Below are positions 14,901 to 22,773 of a stretch of 29,297 bases of DNA, in pieces; within the stretch, counting starts at the first letter, position 1; each line of letters begins with the position of its first letter. The notes below the pieces were generated by a model. That model searched no databases. It saw only the letters and a program-made list of their open reading frames with translations, and was not told where the DNA came from. The translations under genes were made by a program, and so were the position numbers. This DNA is from JAWLFY01 sp964462125 (GTDB lineage: Bacteria > Planctomycetota > Planctomycetia > Pirellulales > Pirellulaceae): positions 1 to 29,297 of the forward strand of contig CAYWXT010000042.1 in assembly GCA_964462125.1 (NCBI GenBank), in the 5' to 3' direction.

Positions 14901-17742
14901 CACCAGCAACCCGTGGGGCATCGACTTCAACGACCACGGTCAAGCCATCATCACCGCTTGTGTGATCCCCCACCTGTTCCATGTCATCCAGGGCGCTCGC
15001 TACCAACGCCAGGCGGGCCAGCACTTCAACACGCACACCTACCGCGACATCGTCACGATCGCCGACCACCTTCACTACCTCGGCGCGACTCCCCATAGCG
15101 GGAACCTCAAATCAGACGCCGCTGGCGGCGGTCATGCGCACGCCGGCGCGATGGTCTACTTGGGCGATACGTGGCCGAAGGAATACCGCAATTCGATCTT
15201 CATGAACAATATCCACGGCCAGCGGTTGAACGTGGATCGCTTGAAGCCGGAAGGAAGCGGATATGTCGGGACGCATGCCCCCGACTTTCTTCTCACCGGC
15301 GACCAGGCGTCCCAGATCCTGAATCTGCGCTATGGTCCCGACGGGAACGCCTGGATGATTGACTGGTATGACATGCAGGCCTGCCACGACCGTAACGCGG
15401 ACGCCCACGACCGAAGCAACGGCCGGATTTACAAGATCTGCTACGGCGAGTCGTCCACCTCGGCTCCCGGCATCGATCTGACATCCGCCACCGATCTGGA
15501 ACTCGCTGAGTTGACCCAGCACGCGAACGACTGGTACGTGCGGCACGCCCGCCGGGCGTTGCAGGAGCGGGCGGCCGCTGGCGCCGTCGACGCCGAGGCC
15601 CGGCAGTGGCTGCGGGGAATTGCAGAAAGTGACGCGGATGAGACACGCGTGCTGCGGGCGGTTTGGGCGCTGCACGTCACCGGCGGGATCCCTGAACGCC
15701 TCGCCAGCACGCTGCTCGATCACGCCGATCCCTACGTCCGCGGCTGGACGATCCAGCTCCGTTTGGAGCAGGAGCCGGCGACGCCGGAGTTGATTTCCCG
15801 GATGGAACAGCTCGCTGCCGACGATTCCTCGCCCGTGGTTCGACTGTACCTCGCTTCGGCGGCGCAGCGGTTGGAGCGACGCGACCGTTGGCAGCTGCTG
15901 TCGGCGCTCTGCGGGCACGCCGAGGATGCGGACGACCACAACCTGCCGCTGATGATCTGGTATGCTGCTGAACCGCTGGCCGAAGCCGACCCCGAAGCGG
16001 CGTTGCAGATGGCGATGGCCGCCGGAGAGACGATGCCGCTGATTCGCGAGTTCATGCTCCGCCGCATCGCGAGCCTGGAGGGCGATTCGGCGTTGGGAAT
16101 TTTGGTGCGTGGGCTTGCCTCGGCCGAGAAGGCCTCGATGCAGCGGACCTATTTGGAAGCGATCGGCGTCGCCCTGCAGGGGCGTCGGGCGGTTGCGGCG
16201 CCGGAGGGTTGGAACGAAGCCTACGCGGAATTGCGGAAGGACGCTTCAACCAACGTTCGAACCGAAGCGACCGCCTTGGGGGTCAAATTTGGCGACCGCG
16301 ATGCGATGGTCGAGATGCGGTCGCGGGTCACCGATCCCGAGTTGGCGGAAGCCGAACGCCGGCAAGCCCTGGAAACCTTGCTCGAAGCCAAAGATCCCGA
16401 ATTGGTGGACACTCTCCAGCGACTCATCCGGCAACCGTCACCTTTGCGTGAGCCCGCGATTCGTGGGCTCGGACTGTACGAGTCCCACGATGCCGCGACG
16501 GTATTGCTGGAGTCCTACGGCGAGCTCTCAGCGGCGGAACGGCGCGCCGTCTTGGCGTCGCTGAGCGGCCGTCCGGCCGATGCCAAGCAACTTCTCCGGG
16601 CGATCGAAAGCGGACACGTACCGGCCTCCGATCTGAGTGCCGATCTGGTCCGCCAGATCCAATATCACCAGGACGACGATCTGCAAACGCTGCTGGAGCA
16701 GGTTTGGGGAACCGCCCGCGAATCGACCGCGGACAAACTTGAACAGATCGAACGTTACAAGAACGTCGTTCACTCCACGGAGTTGCCGCGTCCCGATCCG
16801 ATGCTGGGGCGCGCGGTGTTTGCCAAGACCTGCCAGAACTGTCACGTGCTGTACGGTGTCGGCTACAAAGTTGGGCCAGATCTGACCGGCTCGAACCGCG
16901 CCAACCTCGACTATCTGCTCAGCAATATCCTCGACCCCAGTGCCGTAATGGCCAAGGAGTACGAGCCGACGGTTGTGCTGACCGACGACGGGCGCGTGGT
17001 CGTGGGATTGGTCCAAGCCGAAGACGACAACGTGCTTTCCCTGCAGACAGCCGATGCCGTCGTGTCGATCCCGAAGGATGAGATCGAAGAACGCTCACAG
17101 AGCGATCAGTCGATGATGCCGGACGACCAATTGCGGCAGTTCGAACGGCATGAGATCCGTTCGCTCATCGCGTACCTGCAAGGCAAACAGCAAGTGCCGA
17201 TGTTGGCCACTGGCGAGAACGCCTCGCAGTTGTTCAACGGAACCGATCTCGCCGGTTGGTCACGATCGAAGTCGCTGTGGTCAGTCGAGGATGGGGAGAT
17301 CGTTGGCCGAAGTGACGGGTTAAAGCAGAACGAGTGGTTGGTCAGCGATCTCGCGGCGGAAGATTTTCGTTTGTCGATGGAAGTCAAGCTGGTAGAGAAC
17401 GTCGGCAACAGTGGGGTTCAGTTCCGCAGCCAGGCGGACGACGGCACCGTCAGCGGATATCAGGCCGACATCGGTGACCAATGGTGGGGGAAACTGTACG
17501 AGGAGCATGGACGCCAGTTGCTGTGGGATCGTTCGGGAGACGAACACGTTCGCTCGGGCGACTGGAATCGTTACGTGATCGAGGCTCGCGGCAGCCAGAT
17601 TCGCACGTTCCTCAACGGTCAACCCTGTGTCGACCTCGACGACCCCGAGGGAGCCCGCCGTGGGATCTTCGCCCTGCAACTCCATTCCGGTGGCCCCATG
17701 GAGGTTCGCTTCCGGGACCTGAAGCTGGAAGTCTTCGAGTAA
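11971..17742 (+). CDS. Giant PVC-type cytochrome: FG-GAP + CBM-like + dehydrogenase-like + HEAT + CxxCH + DUF1080
   Basis: This 1923-aa exported protein starts with a signal peptide (residues ~1-27, cleavage near SFA-DD) and is preceded by a well-spaced AGGA. Residues ~45-395 hold seven FG-GAP/VCBS-type calcium-loop repeats (for example GDIDGDGHVDVVYG and ADIDGDGLKDIVTG). Residues ~470-590 and ~600-755 look like two beta-sandwich, carbohydrate-binding-like modules. Residues ~769-1150 match the planctomycete/verrucomicrobial membrane-bound dehydrogenase-like domain, a beta-propeller type (ELPDGFQVHVGAAEPEVTQP region, WIAEAHEYP). A helical HEAT-like region follows (~1180-1560). The c-type heme site CQNCH has Cys1621, Cys1624 and His1625. 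The C-terminus from ~1749 is a DUF1080/3-keto-disaccharide hydrolase-like domain (LFNGTDLAGW, NSGVQFRS). A periplasmic oxidoreductase acting on sugars or polysaccharide products is inferred. Confidence 0.9.
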   Translation: MRQACPLVVAICLIATPLLVAPRSFADDHTLHTFEQRQLSDTYYSEGAAAGDIDGDGHVDVVYGPYWFAGPSFTEKHEIYPPVAQDRNGYADHFFAWTHDFQGNGRLDVLVVGFPGTPAYVYENPGSEGLGEHWTKHEVFDWVSNESPQFVDVSGDGQPELVCTRDGFFGFATVDWDEPLSTWEFHPISEPVAAKRFGHGLGAGDINGNGRVDLLHANGWFEHPESDALTSRWVSHDVSFSNAYGGAEMLVYDVDGDGLNDVITSEAAHDFGLSWYEQVRDGDEISFRQQVILGDQRADNPYGVLFSELHSVALADIDGDGLKDIVTGKTYYSHHQQSPMWDAGAVVYWFRLTHTDDGVRWVPYQADGEAGIGRQIVVADVNDDEMPDIVVGGMKGAHVLIHQTEIVDRDAWQAAQPKRYEAPEPESVDGAEALRGPKTPIDGASQRVAGAIEGETLDAHASAGRARPQAMGNFQDDRWSDNAQLFWTGASPGEELTLELPARKGRADLEVVLTCASDYGIVQLSLDDEPIGPPIDCYHSSVITTGVLTFPELDLDEGKHTLQARIVGANPRAKKAYMFGLDYVRFVAEGETFPKPEAEPTEDGVRPTAADGRELNFDFESGTLDDWTATGTAFADQPVEGDTVAARRSDMRSGHAGDHWVGTFERSGDAPTGTLTSVPFPVTHPFATFRVGGGKHQETRVELVREETGEPFYRIAGENDEQMRRVVVDLRAHLGRNILIRLVDDHRDGWGHINFDHFRFHESRPGRVTPPLDVLVPDEYPHAELSAQEAAEVMELPDGFQVHVGAAEPEVTQPIAMALDQRGRVWIAEAHEYPIRADGDQGRDRILVFEDSNGDGTLDRRKVFYDGLNLVSGLEVGFGGVWVGAAPYLLFIPDRDGDDVPDSEPEIVLDGWGFQDTHETLNAFIWGPDGWLYGCHGVFTHSAVGKPGTPEEDRVRINAGVWRYHPTEETFEVFAHGTSNPWGIDFNDHGQAIITACVIPHLFHVIQGARYQRQAGQHFNTHTYRDIVTIADHLHYLGATPHSGNLKSDAAGGGHAHAGAMVYLGDTWPKEYRNSIFMNNIHGQRLNVDRLKPEGSGYVGTHAPDFLLTGDQASQILNLRYGPDGNAWMIDWYDMQACHDRNADAHDRSNGRIYKICYGESSTSAPGIDLTSATDLELAELTQHANDWYVRHARRALQERAAAGAVDAEARQWLRGIAESDADETRVLRAVWALHVTGGIPERLASTLLDHADPYVRGWTIQLRLEQEPATPELISRMEQLAADDSSPVVRLYLASAAQRLERRDRWQLLSALCGHAEDADDHNLPLMIWYAAEPLAEADPEAALQMAMAAGETMPLIREFMLRRIASLEGDSALGILVRGLASAEKASMQRTYLEAIGVALQGRRAVAAPEGWNEAYAELRKDASTNVRTEATALGVKFGDRDAMVEMRSRVTDPELAEAERRQALETLLEAKDPELVDTLQRLIRQPSPLREPAIRGLGLYESHDAATVLLESYGELSAAERRAVLASLSGRPADAKQLLRAIESGHVPASDLSADLVRQIQYHQDDDLQTLLEQVWGTARESTADKLEQIERYKNVVHSTELPRPDPMLGRAVFAKTCQNCHVLYGVGYKVGPDLTGSNRANLDYLLSNILDPSAVMAKEYEPTVVLTDDGRVVVGLVQAEDDNVLSLQTADAVVSIPKDEIEERSQSDQSMMPDDQLRQFERHEIRSLIAYLQGKQQVPMLATGENASQLFNGTDLAGWSRSKSLWSVEDGEIVGRSDGLKQNEWLVSDLAAEDFRLSMEVKLVENVGNSGVQFRSQADDGTVSGYQADIGDQWWGKLYEEHGRQLLWDRSGDEHVRSGDWNRYVIEARGSQIRTFLNGQPCVDLDDPEGARRGIFALQLHSGGPMEVRFRDLKLEVFE

Positions 17743-17829
17743 AGCGACGCGGCCAGACATCTCTGCACCGTCTGCTACGAACCGCGCTGCTTGGCCTCTT
17801 CGAACCGGCACGACGCGCTGTTTCCCCCT

Positions 17830-17882
17830 CATCACCAACTGCAAACGGCCAACCGCCAACTACCCACCGCCCCCCAACCCTC
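17830..17882. repeat. Short degenerate CCAAC-type repeat at a gene 3' end
   Basis: CACCAACTGC, GGCCAACCGCC and AACTACCCACCGCC follow one another in the space between the convergent PVC cytochrome and permease genes, running into the last codons of the permease. On the other strand it reads GCGGTGGGTAGTTGGCGGTT, which resembles 6548-6568 (GGCAGCGGGTAGTTGGCAGT) after the HlyD stop. It is a low-complexity dispersed repeat. Confidence 0.4.
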
Positions 17883-19503
17883 TCCTCCCGGCCAATCGTG
17901 CGAACATGGCGGCGGCCGCGGCAGCGATCAGCGCGCCGTTGAACAGGAAATAGCTGGCGACGATCTGCAGGTTCCCAACATTGGCGGGCTGATCATCGAG
18001 CGTCCGATTGAGGTTTTCGTCCAGCGGCAGCGCAAACAGGGCCGAAAAGGGACTGGTGACACCGAACCAGTGGACCGGAGCGGTCGCGGAGGCGGGAAAA
18101 TCGAGAACCCGCATCAGCGTTTCCACCGCAGGCGGCCCGACATACAACAGCAGCAGAACCGTGTAGGTGGTGATCAACGCCACCGATGTCTTCCGCTGGA
18201 ACAGCGAACAGAACAGGGCTACTATCGCATTGACCAGCGCTGCGACCAGGACGATCGCGAGCATCCCCAGCACCGCCTGCCAGTTGCTCCAGAACCGATT
18301 ATTGAGCGCCGTGCCCAGCAGCAGCGGCCAAAGCAGGAAGCCGGTAAGCACCCCGGCGACGCGAAAGCCGACGATGAACTTTCCGCTCAAGATCTGCCAC
18401 GGGGTGAGCCTGGTGGTGAGCAGCAGGTCGAGCGTCTGACGATCCCGCTCGCCGGTCATGCTGCCGGCAAGGAAGACGGGACCGACGAGCAAATTGAAGA
18501 CGATCACGTAGACCACGAACCAGACGCAGTGATCGATCAACCAAAACAGAAAGATGCCCATCAACGGAATCGCCAACAACATGCTGATCTGGATCACCAG
18601 CCGCAGCATCAACGTTCCTTGGCTGAAGATCTCGCTGTGCAGTTCCTTGTCGTAGACCGGGTTCGTCCCGTCGGGCATCAGCTCCTGCTTTTTCGGCGGC
18701 GCGAACAAGCGATCGGGGAACTGGTCCGGCTGGATCACCAAACCCACCGCCTCGGCGGCTTCCCGTTCGCGGTCAACCACCTCCTTCCCGCCACTCCCGA
18801 CGTCGGGCGGATAGAGCATCCGCCCAGCCGTGTTGCCAGCCATCAACAACACCGCCGCCAGGGCAAAGGGGGGCATGACCAACAAGGCCAGCTGCAACCG
18901 CAGTTCACCGTCGCCCTCCAGGAAGCGCCAAAAGAAAATGGCTAGCATCACCAGCGGCAAGATCAGCAAATAGCTGACCACCAGCGAACTGCTGGTGCGG
19001 GAAAAGTAACTGCTGCAGAACACCCCGATCGTGCCGAACAAGATCACCGAAACGATCAGCCCCACGTAGGCGGCCAACACCTCGTAGACACTGACGCCTC
19101 CCAGCGGCAGGCAGAGAACGATGATCGGCAGCGAGGCGACGATCAGCATCCCCAAATGCGTGAGCGACGCGACCAGTTTGCCGAGCACGATCGCCCCCGG
19201 ACGCAGCGGACTGGCCAGCAGCATTTCATAGGTCTGGCGTTCCTTTTCCCCCGAAATCGCACCGGCAGCAAAGCTGGGGGCCATCAATGAAGCGATCACG
19301 TATTGGCCCAGAAAAAACAGATTGACGAGCTTGCGGGCTGAAGGAGGATTCGTCGTCAGATCGAGCCGTTGGGCATCTGGCCAAGCGACCAGCACGACCG
19401 CGGCCAGCAATAGTTGGTAGACCGCCAGGAGCACAAACGCCCGCGGCGTCCGCAGGTTGACCAACAGCTCCCGTTGGAGCACTGGGTTTTCAAACAGGTA
19501 CAT
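17860..19503 (-). CDS. Double-length ABC-2 type transporter permease
   Basis: This 547-aa membrane protein has about 12 hydrophobic segments and consists of two related halves. Each half carries the ABC-2 coupling signature: GAISGEKERQTYEMLLASPL in the first and GSMTGERDRQTLDLLLTTRL in the second, each followed by a lysine-containing helix (VLGKLVAS, LSGKFIVGF). It would form the membrane channel of an ABC exporter, but no ATP-binding subunit is present in the window. A soluble segment between the halves (~215-290) is charged. The start is ATG 19503, 8 nt after the epmB stop, so it is very probably co-transcribed with epmB. The reason for that pairing is unknown. Confidence 0.88.
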   Translation of the reverse strand: MYLFENPVLQRELLVNLRTPRAFVLLAVYQLLLAAVVLVAWPDAQRLDLTTNPPSARKLVNLFFLGQYVIASLMAPSFAAGAISGEKERQTYEMLLASPLRPGAIVLGKLVASLTHLGMLIVASLPIIVLCLPLGGVSVYEVLAAYVGLIVSVILFGTIGVFCSSYFSRTSSSLVVSYLLILPLVMLAIFFWRFLEGDGELRLQLALLVMPPFALAAVLLMAGNTAGRMLYPPDVGSGGKEVVDREREAAEAVGLVIQPDQFPDRLFAPPKKQELMPDGTNPVYDKELHSEIFSQGTLMLRLVIQISMLLAIPLMGIFLFWLIDHCVWFVVYVIVFNLLVGPVFLAGSMTGERDRQTLDLLLTTRLTPWQILSGKFIVGFRVAGVLTGFLLWPLLLGTALNNRFWSNWQAVLGMLAIVLVAALVNAIVALFCSLFQRKTSVALITTYTVLLLLYVGPPAVETLMRVLDFPASATAPVHWFGVTSPFSALFALPLDENLNRTLDDQPANVGNLQIVASYFLFNGALIAAAAAAMFARLAGRRGLGGGG

Positions 19504-19511
19504 CGCGTCGG

Positions 19512-20747
19512 TCAGCCAGTTCGTGGTGGTTCGCCATCGGAGGGCTGTGTCGGCGGATCGTCGGCCGACGGGTGGTCGGCGGGTGAACGCTCGGCCGTCG
19601 CGGCGAGCGGCAGCGGCGTCTTCGACGGCGCCCCGGCCTGTTCTCGCACGTAGGTCGGAACCGCGTATCCCGGCAATCGATCACGCAGCGCCGCCATCAA
19701 CCGCTGCCCCCGTGATTGGCTGACTTCGAAATGCGACGCCCCGCGGACCCGGTCCAACTGGTGCAGGTAGTAGGGCTGGACGCGGTGATCGACCAACCGC
19801 CGGCTGAGTTCCGTCAGAGTTTCTGCATCGTCGTTGACCCCCCGCAGCAACACGGCCTGATTCAGCACCGGGATTCCGCGATCGATCAGTCGCCCCAACG
19901 ATTCCAAGACCGCCGCGTCGAGTTCCCGCGGGTGATTCGCATGGATCACAAACCAAACGGCGGGCCGGGTCTCGGCGAGGATTTCGATCAGCCGCGGCGT
20001 GACCCGCTGCGGGATCACGACCGGCATTCGACTGTGGATCCTCAGCCGGCGAACGTGCCCGATCGACGCGATCGCGGCGACCAGTTCGGCCAGGGTCTCG
20101 TCGACCAACGTCAGCGGATCGCCGCCGCTGAGCAGCACCTCGTCGATATCACGGCGGGAGCGTACAAACTCGATCGCCGGGCGCCAGTTCGTTCCGCGCG
20201 ATCCGACGTCCTGGTAGGGGAACTCGCGGCGAAAGCAGTAGCGGCAATGGACACCGCAGGCAGCGGTGCTGATCAGCAACGCCCGCCCCTCATACTTGAA
20301 CAGCACCCCACCGGAGGCGAGCGAGTCGAGGTCGCCGACCGGGTCGCTGACGAATCCCGCTTCGTCGACCCGCTCTTCGGGGCTGGGCAACACCTGCCGC
20401 AGCAGTGGGTCATGGGGGTCACCGGGCGCGATCCTCGAGAGGAACTCCAGCGGAACGAAGGTCGAGAATTCGGGGACGGGTAATTCGGGGGGAGGGATTC
20501 CTGCCGTATCACCCTCGGCCGCTTCACCGGCACCGCTGGCAGCGAGTCCCAAACGGCGGCGAAGTTCCGACTCGCTGCGAATCGCCCGCCGCATCGCGGT
20601 CTGCCAATCAACGGTGGCGACCCCGGTCGGGACAAGATCCTGCTCGGTCGTTAAAATCTCCCCTCCCTTGCTGCCGGCGCTGGCGGTGCTGGCATGGCGG
20701 GGTGCGGCCAATTTGCCTGGCTGATTGGTCGGACTCAAAGCGATCAT
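19512..20747 (-). CDS. epmB: EF-P beta-lysylation lysine 2,3-aminomutase (EpmB-type)
   Basis: This radical SAM, PLP-dependent enzyme is inferred to convert L-lysine to (R)-beta-lysine for attachment to elongation factor P. The 4Fe-4S motif is CGVHCRYCF (Cys164, Cys168, Cys171 from the chosen start). The PLP-lysine segment near the C-terminus reads GAPSKTPL, closer to the EpmB (YjeK) GEPSKTPL form than to clostridial-type aminomutases. LLSGGDPL and HANHPREL are also typical. ATG 20747 is chosen because extension to the GTG at 20831 would leave only 14 nt before the divergent efp gene. The start gives 411 aa, longer than E. coli EpmB, with a Ser/Ala-rich N-terminus and a Pro-rich tail. The location directly divergent from efp supports the function. 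The ligase EpmA is not in this window. Confidence 0.9.
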   Translation of the reverse strand: MIALSPTNQPGKLAAPRHASTASAGSKGGEILTTEQDLVPTGVATVDWQTAMRRAIRSESELRRRLGLAASGAGEAAEGDTAGIPPPELPVPEFSTFVPLEFLSRIAPGDPHDPLLRQVLPSPEERVDEAGFVSDPVGDLDSLASGGVLFKYEGRALLISTAACGVHCRYCFRREFPYQDVGSRGTNWRPAIEFVRSRRDIDEVLLSGGDPLTLVDETLAELVAAIASIGHVRRLRIHSRMPVVIPQRVTPRLIEILAETRPAVWFVIHANHPRELDAAVLESLGRLIDRGIPVLNQAVLLRGVNDDAETLTELSRRLVDHRVQPYYLHQLDRVRGASHFEVSQSRGQRLMAALRDRLPGYAVPTYVREQAGAPSKTPLPLAATAERSPADHPSADDPPTQPSDGEPPRTG

Positions 20748-20845
20748 GTCCCTTGTTCGTTCGCCGGAGAAAACGCGGCCCTGAGCCGTTTGTTCGCCGA
20801 CCGATTGAAAATTTCCACTGACTCGATTCACGGAGCCGTTGCGGC
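20748..20845. promoter_or_regulatory. Divergent epmB / efp promoter region
   Basis: This 98-nt spacer must hold both start signals. Related TTGTTCG..CCG strings occur at about 20754-20764 and 20801-20809. A TTGAAA hexamer at 20806-20811 could be a -35 for efp, but no good -10 follows. GGAG at 20832-20835 is the likely ribosome binding site for the efp GTG start. Confidence 0.35.
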
Positions 20846-21415
20846 GTGGCTACTTATAACACAAGTGACTTTCGAAAAGGATTGAAGGTTGAGATCGACG
20901 GCGACCCTTACTTGATGGTGGAGATGAATTTCGTCAAGCCAGGCAAGGGGAATGCACTCTACAAATGCAAGCTGAAGCATCTGATTCGGGGCACCGTTCT
21001 CGATCGCACCTTCAAGGGGGGGGATTCGCTGGAGTCGGCCGACGTGGAGACCCGCGAGGTGCAGTTCCTGTATCGCCAGGGGGAGGACTACGTTTTCATG
21101 GATGGCGAAACCTTCGAGCAATACGAGGTTCCCAGTTCGATCGCCGGAGACATCTGGAAGTACCTCAAAGACGGCATGTCCTGCACGATCACGCTCTACA
21201 ACGGCAATGCGATCGCCATCGACCCGCCCAATCAAGTGGAACTCGAGGTGATCCAATGCGCTCCGGGAACGAAAGGGGACACCGCGACCAACGTCACCAA
21301 GCCGGCCCAGTTCGAAACCGGCGCCGAGTTCACCGTCCCGGGGTTCATCAAGGAGGGGAACGTGGTCAAGATCGACACCCGCACCGGTGACTACGTCGAA
21401 CGGGTCAGCAACTAG
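20846..21415 (+). CDS. efp: Elongation factor P
   Basis: EF-P (189 aa, the usual length) binds the ribosome between the P and E sites and relieves stalling at polyproline. The N-terminal KOW-like domain carries the modification loop NFVKPGKGNAL, whose Lys34 is the exact position beta-lysylated by EpmA/EpmB in E. coli. This agrees with the divergent epmB gene. The OB-fold domains follow, with the C-terminal signature TNVTKPAQFETGAEFTVPGFI and a RTGDYVERV end. The start is GTG 20846, supported by GGAG ten nt upstream and by the conserved N-terminus (ATYNTSDFRKGLKVEIDG). It is followed after 5 nt by mgtE and appears to lead a three-gene operon. Confidence 0.97.
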   Translation: MATYNTSDFRKGLKVEIDGDPYLMVEMNFVKPGKGNALYKCKLKHLIRGTVLDRTFKGGDSLESADVETREVQFLYRQGEDYVFMDGETFEQYEVPSSIAGDIWKYLKDGMSCTITLYNGNAIAIDPPNQVELEVIQCAPGTKGDTATNVTKPAQFETGAEFTVPGFIKEGNVVKIDTRTGDYVERVSN

Positions 21416-21420
21416 GCTCC

Positions 21421-22770
21421 ATGGTCAACACACTGCTCCTCCCCGAACTTCGCGAGATGCTCGCCGAAGCAAACACGGCGGAGCTGCAGGAGTTTTGCCA
21501 AACGCTCAACCCCCACCGCACTGCGGAGTTCATGGAGGGGCTGTCGGACGCGGAGGCATGGGAGGTGCTCAGGCACGCCAGTCCATCGCGACGGGCCGAA
21601 ATCTTCGGGCACTTCGACGAAGACCGCCAACTGGGGATGCTCGCCAGCGAGGATCCGGCCCAGGTCGCCGAGTTGATCGAAGTGCTGGCCGAAGACGATC
21701 GGGTCGACCTGCTGCAGGAGATGCCCGACGAGCGGGTTGCGGAAATCCTGCCGTTGCTGCCTGCCGAGGAACGCCGCAATATCCACCGCCTGCGGACCTA
21801 CCCGGAGGGGACCGCCGGGGCGTTGATGACGACCGAGGTCGCGAAGCTTGACGAAAAGCTGACGGCCCGCGCGGCGCTGGAGGAACTCGGACGCCAGGCC
21901 GGCGAACTGGAGACGATCTATTACCTCTACGTCGTCGACGACGATAACGCGCTGCGGGGAATCGTCTCCACCCGCCAACTCGTTTCCTCGCTCGTCCGGC
22001 CCACGCGGACGCTCGGGGAGATGATGGAGACCGATGTGGTCGTCGTGGCGCCGGAAGAGGACCAGGAATCGGTCGCCGAGAAGGTCGAGCGTTACAATCT
22101 GCTGGCGATCCCCGTGGTCGACGCCGGACACAAACTCCTGGGGATCATCACCCACGACGACGTCATCGATGTCGTCCGCGAGGAATTGACCGAGGACGCG
22201 CAGCGAATCGCCGCCGTGCAGCCGCTGGAGGGAGACTTCCTGCGGATCGGCCTGCTGCTGCTGTCGTGGAAACGGGGGCTGTGGCTGACGATCCTGTTCT
22301 TCGCTGCCCTGCTCACCGCTTTCGCGCTGCGACACTATGAGCTGGAACTGGAACGCTATGCCTGGATCGTTGCCTTCATCCCGCTGATCATCAGCGCCGG
22401 CGGAAACTCCGGAAACCAGTCCGCGACGCTGGTCATCACCGCGCTGACCGGGGGCGAAATCAAACTCACCGATTGGCCCAAAATCATGGTGCGTGAGGCG
22501 ATCGTGTCCCTGCTGTTGGGTGGATCCCTCGCACTGGTCGGGATGGCCGCTGCGATGGCCATCGCCCCCTCGCCGTACGAAGCGACCGTGGTCCCGATCA
22601 CCATCGTCGCCGTGATCGTCTGTGGGTGCCTGTGCGGGGCGATCCTGCCGATCATCTTCAAACGGCTCGGACTCGATCCGGCCATGATGAGCAACCCCTT
22701 CGTCGCCGGGATCGTTGATATTCTTGGTATCGTGATCTATATCAACGTCGCCCGCATGATCCTGAGCTAG
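21421..22770 (+). CDS. mgtE: Magnesium transporter MgtE
   Basis: MgtE (449 aa) is an inner-membrane Mg2+ channel gated by its cytoplasmic domains. The N-terminal helical superhelix domain covers ~20-125 (LSDAEAWEVLRHASPSRRAE, DDRVDLLQEMPDERVAEIL). Two CBS domains cover ~130-255 (EGTAGALMTTEV, LLAIPVVDAGHKLLGIITHDD). The pore domain covers ~270-449, with the family signature FIPLIISAGGNSGNQSAT and the final helix GLDPAMMSNPFVAGIVDILG, which keeps the conserved pore aspartate. It begins 5 nt after efp and ends 3 nt before the next gene, so it is likely translated from the same message. No magnesium riboswitch is possible in this short spacer. Confidence 0.96.
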   Translation: MVNTLLLPELREMLAEANTAELQEFCQTLNPHRTAEFMEGLSDAEAWEVLRHASPSRRAEIFGHFDEDRQLGMLASEDPAQVAELIEVLAEDDRVDLLQEMPDERVAEILPLLPAEERRNIHRLRTYPEGTAGALMTTEVAKLDEKLTARAALEELGRQAGELETIYYLYVVDDDNALRGIVSTRQLVSSLVRPTRTLGEMMETDVVVVAPEEDQESVAEKVERYNLLAIPVVDAGHKLLGIITHDDVIDVVREELTEDAQRIAAVQPLEGDFLRIGLLLLSWKRGLWLTILFFAALLTAFALRHYELELERYAWIVAFIPLIISAGGNSGNQSATLVITALTGGEIKLTDWPKIMVREAIVSLLLGGSLALVGMAAAMAIAPSPYEATVVPITIVAVIVCGCLCGAILPIIFKRLGLDPAMMSNPFVAGIVDILGIVIYINVARMILS

Positions 22771-22773
22771 CCG

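Noticed and set aside
17791..18945. 384-aa plus-strand open frame
   Set aside because: It is antisense to the ABC-2 permease; very Gln/His/Arg-rich and without domains.
20748..20831. Extended EpmB N-terminus from GTG 20831
   Set aside because: It would consume almost all of the divergent promoter region and adds residues not typical of the family.
21416..21420. Magnesium riboswitch before mgtE
   Set aside because: Only 5 nt separate efp and mgtE, leaving no room for a leader; none is recognisable before efp either.
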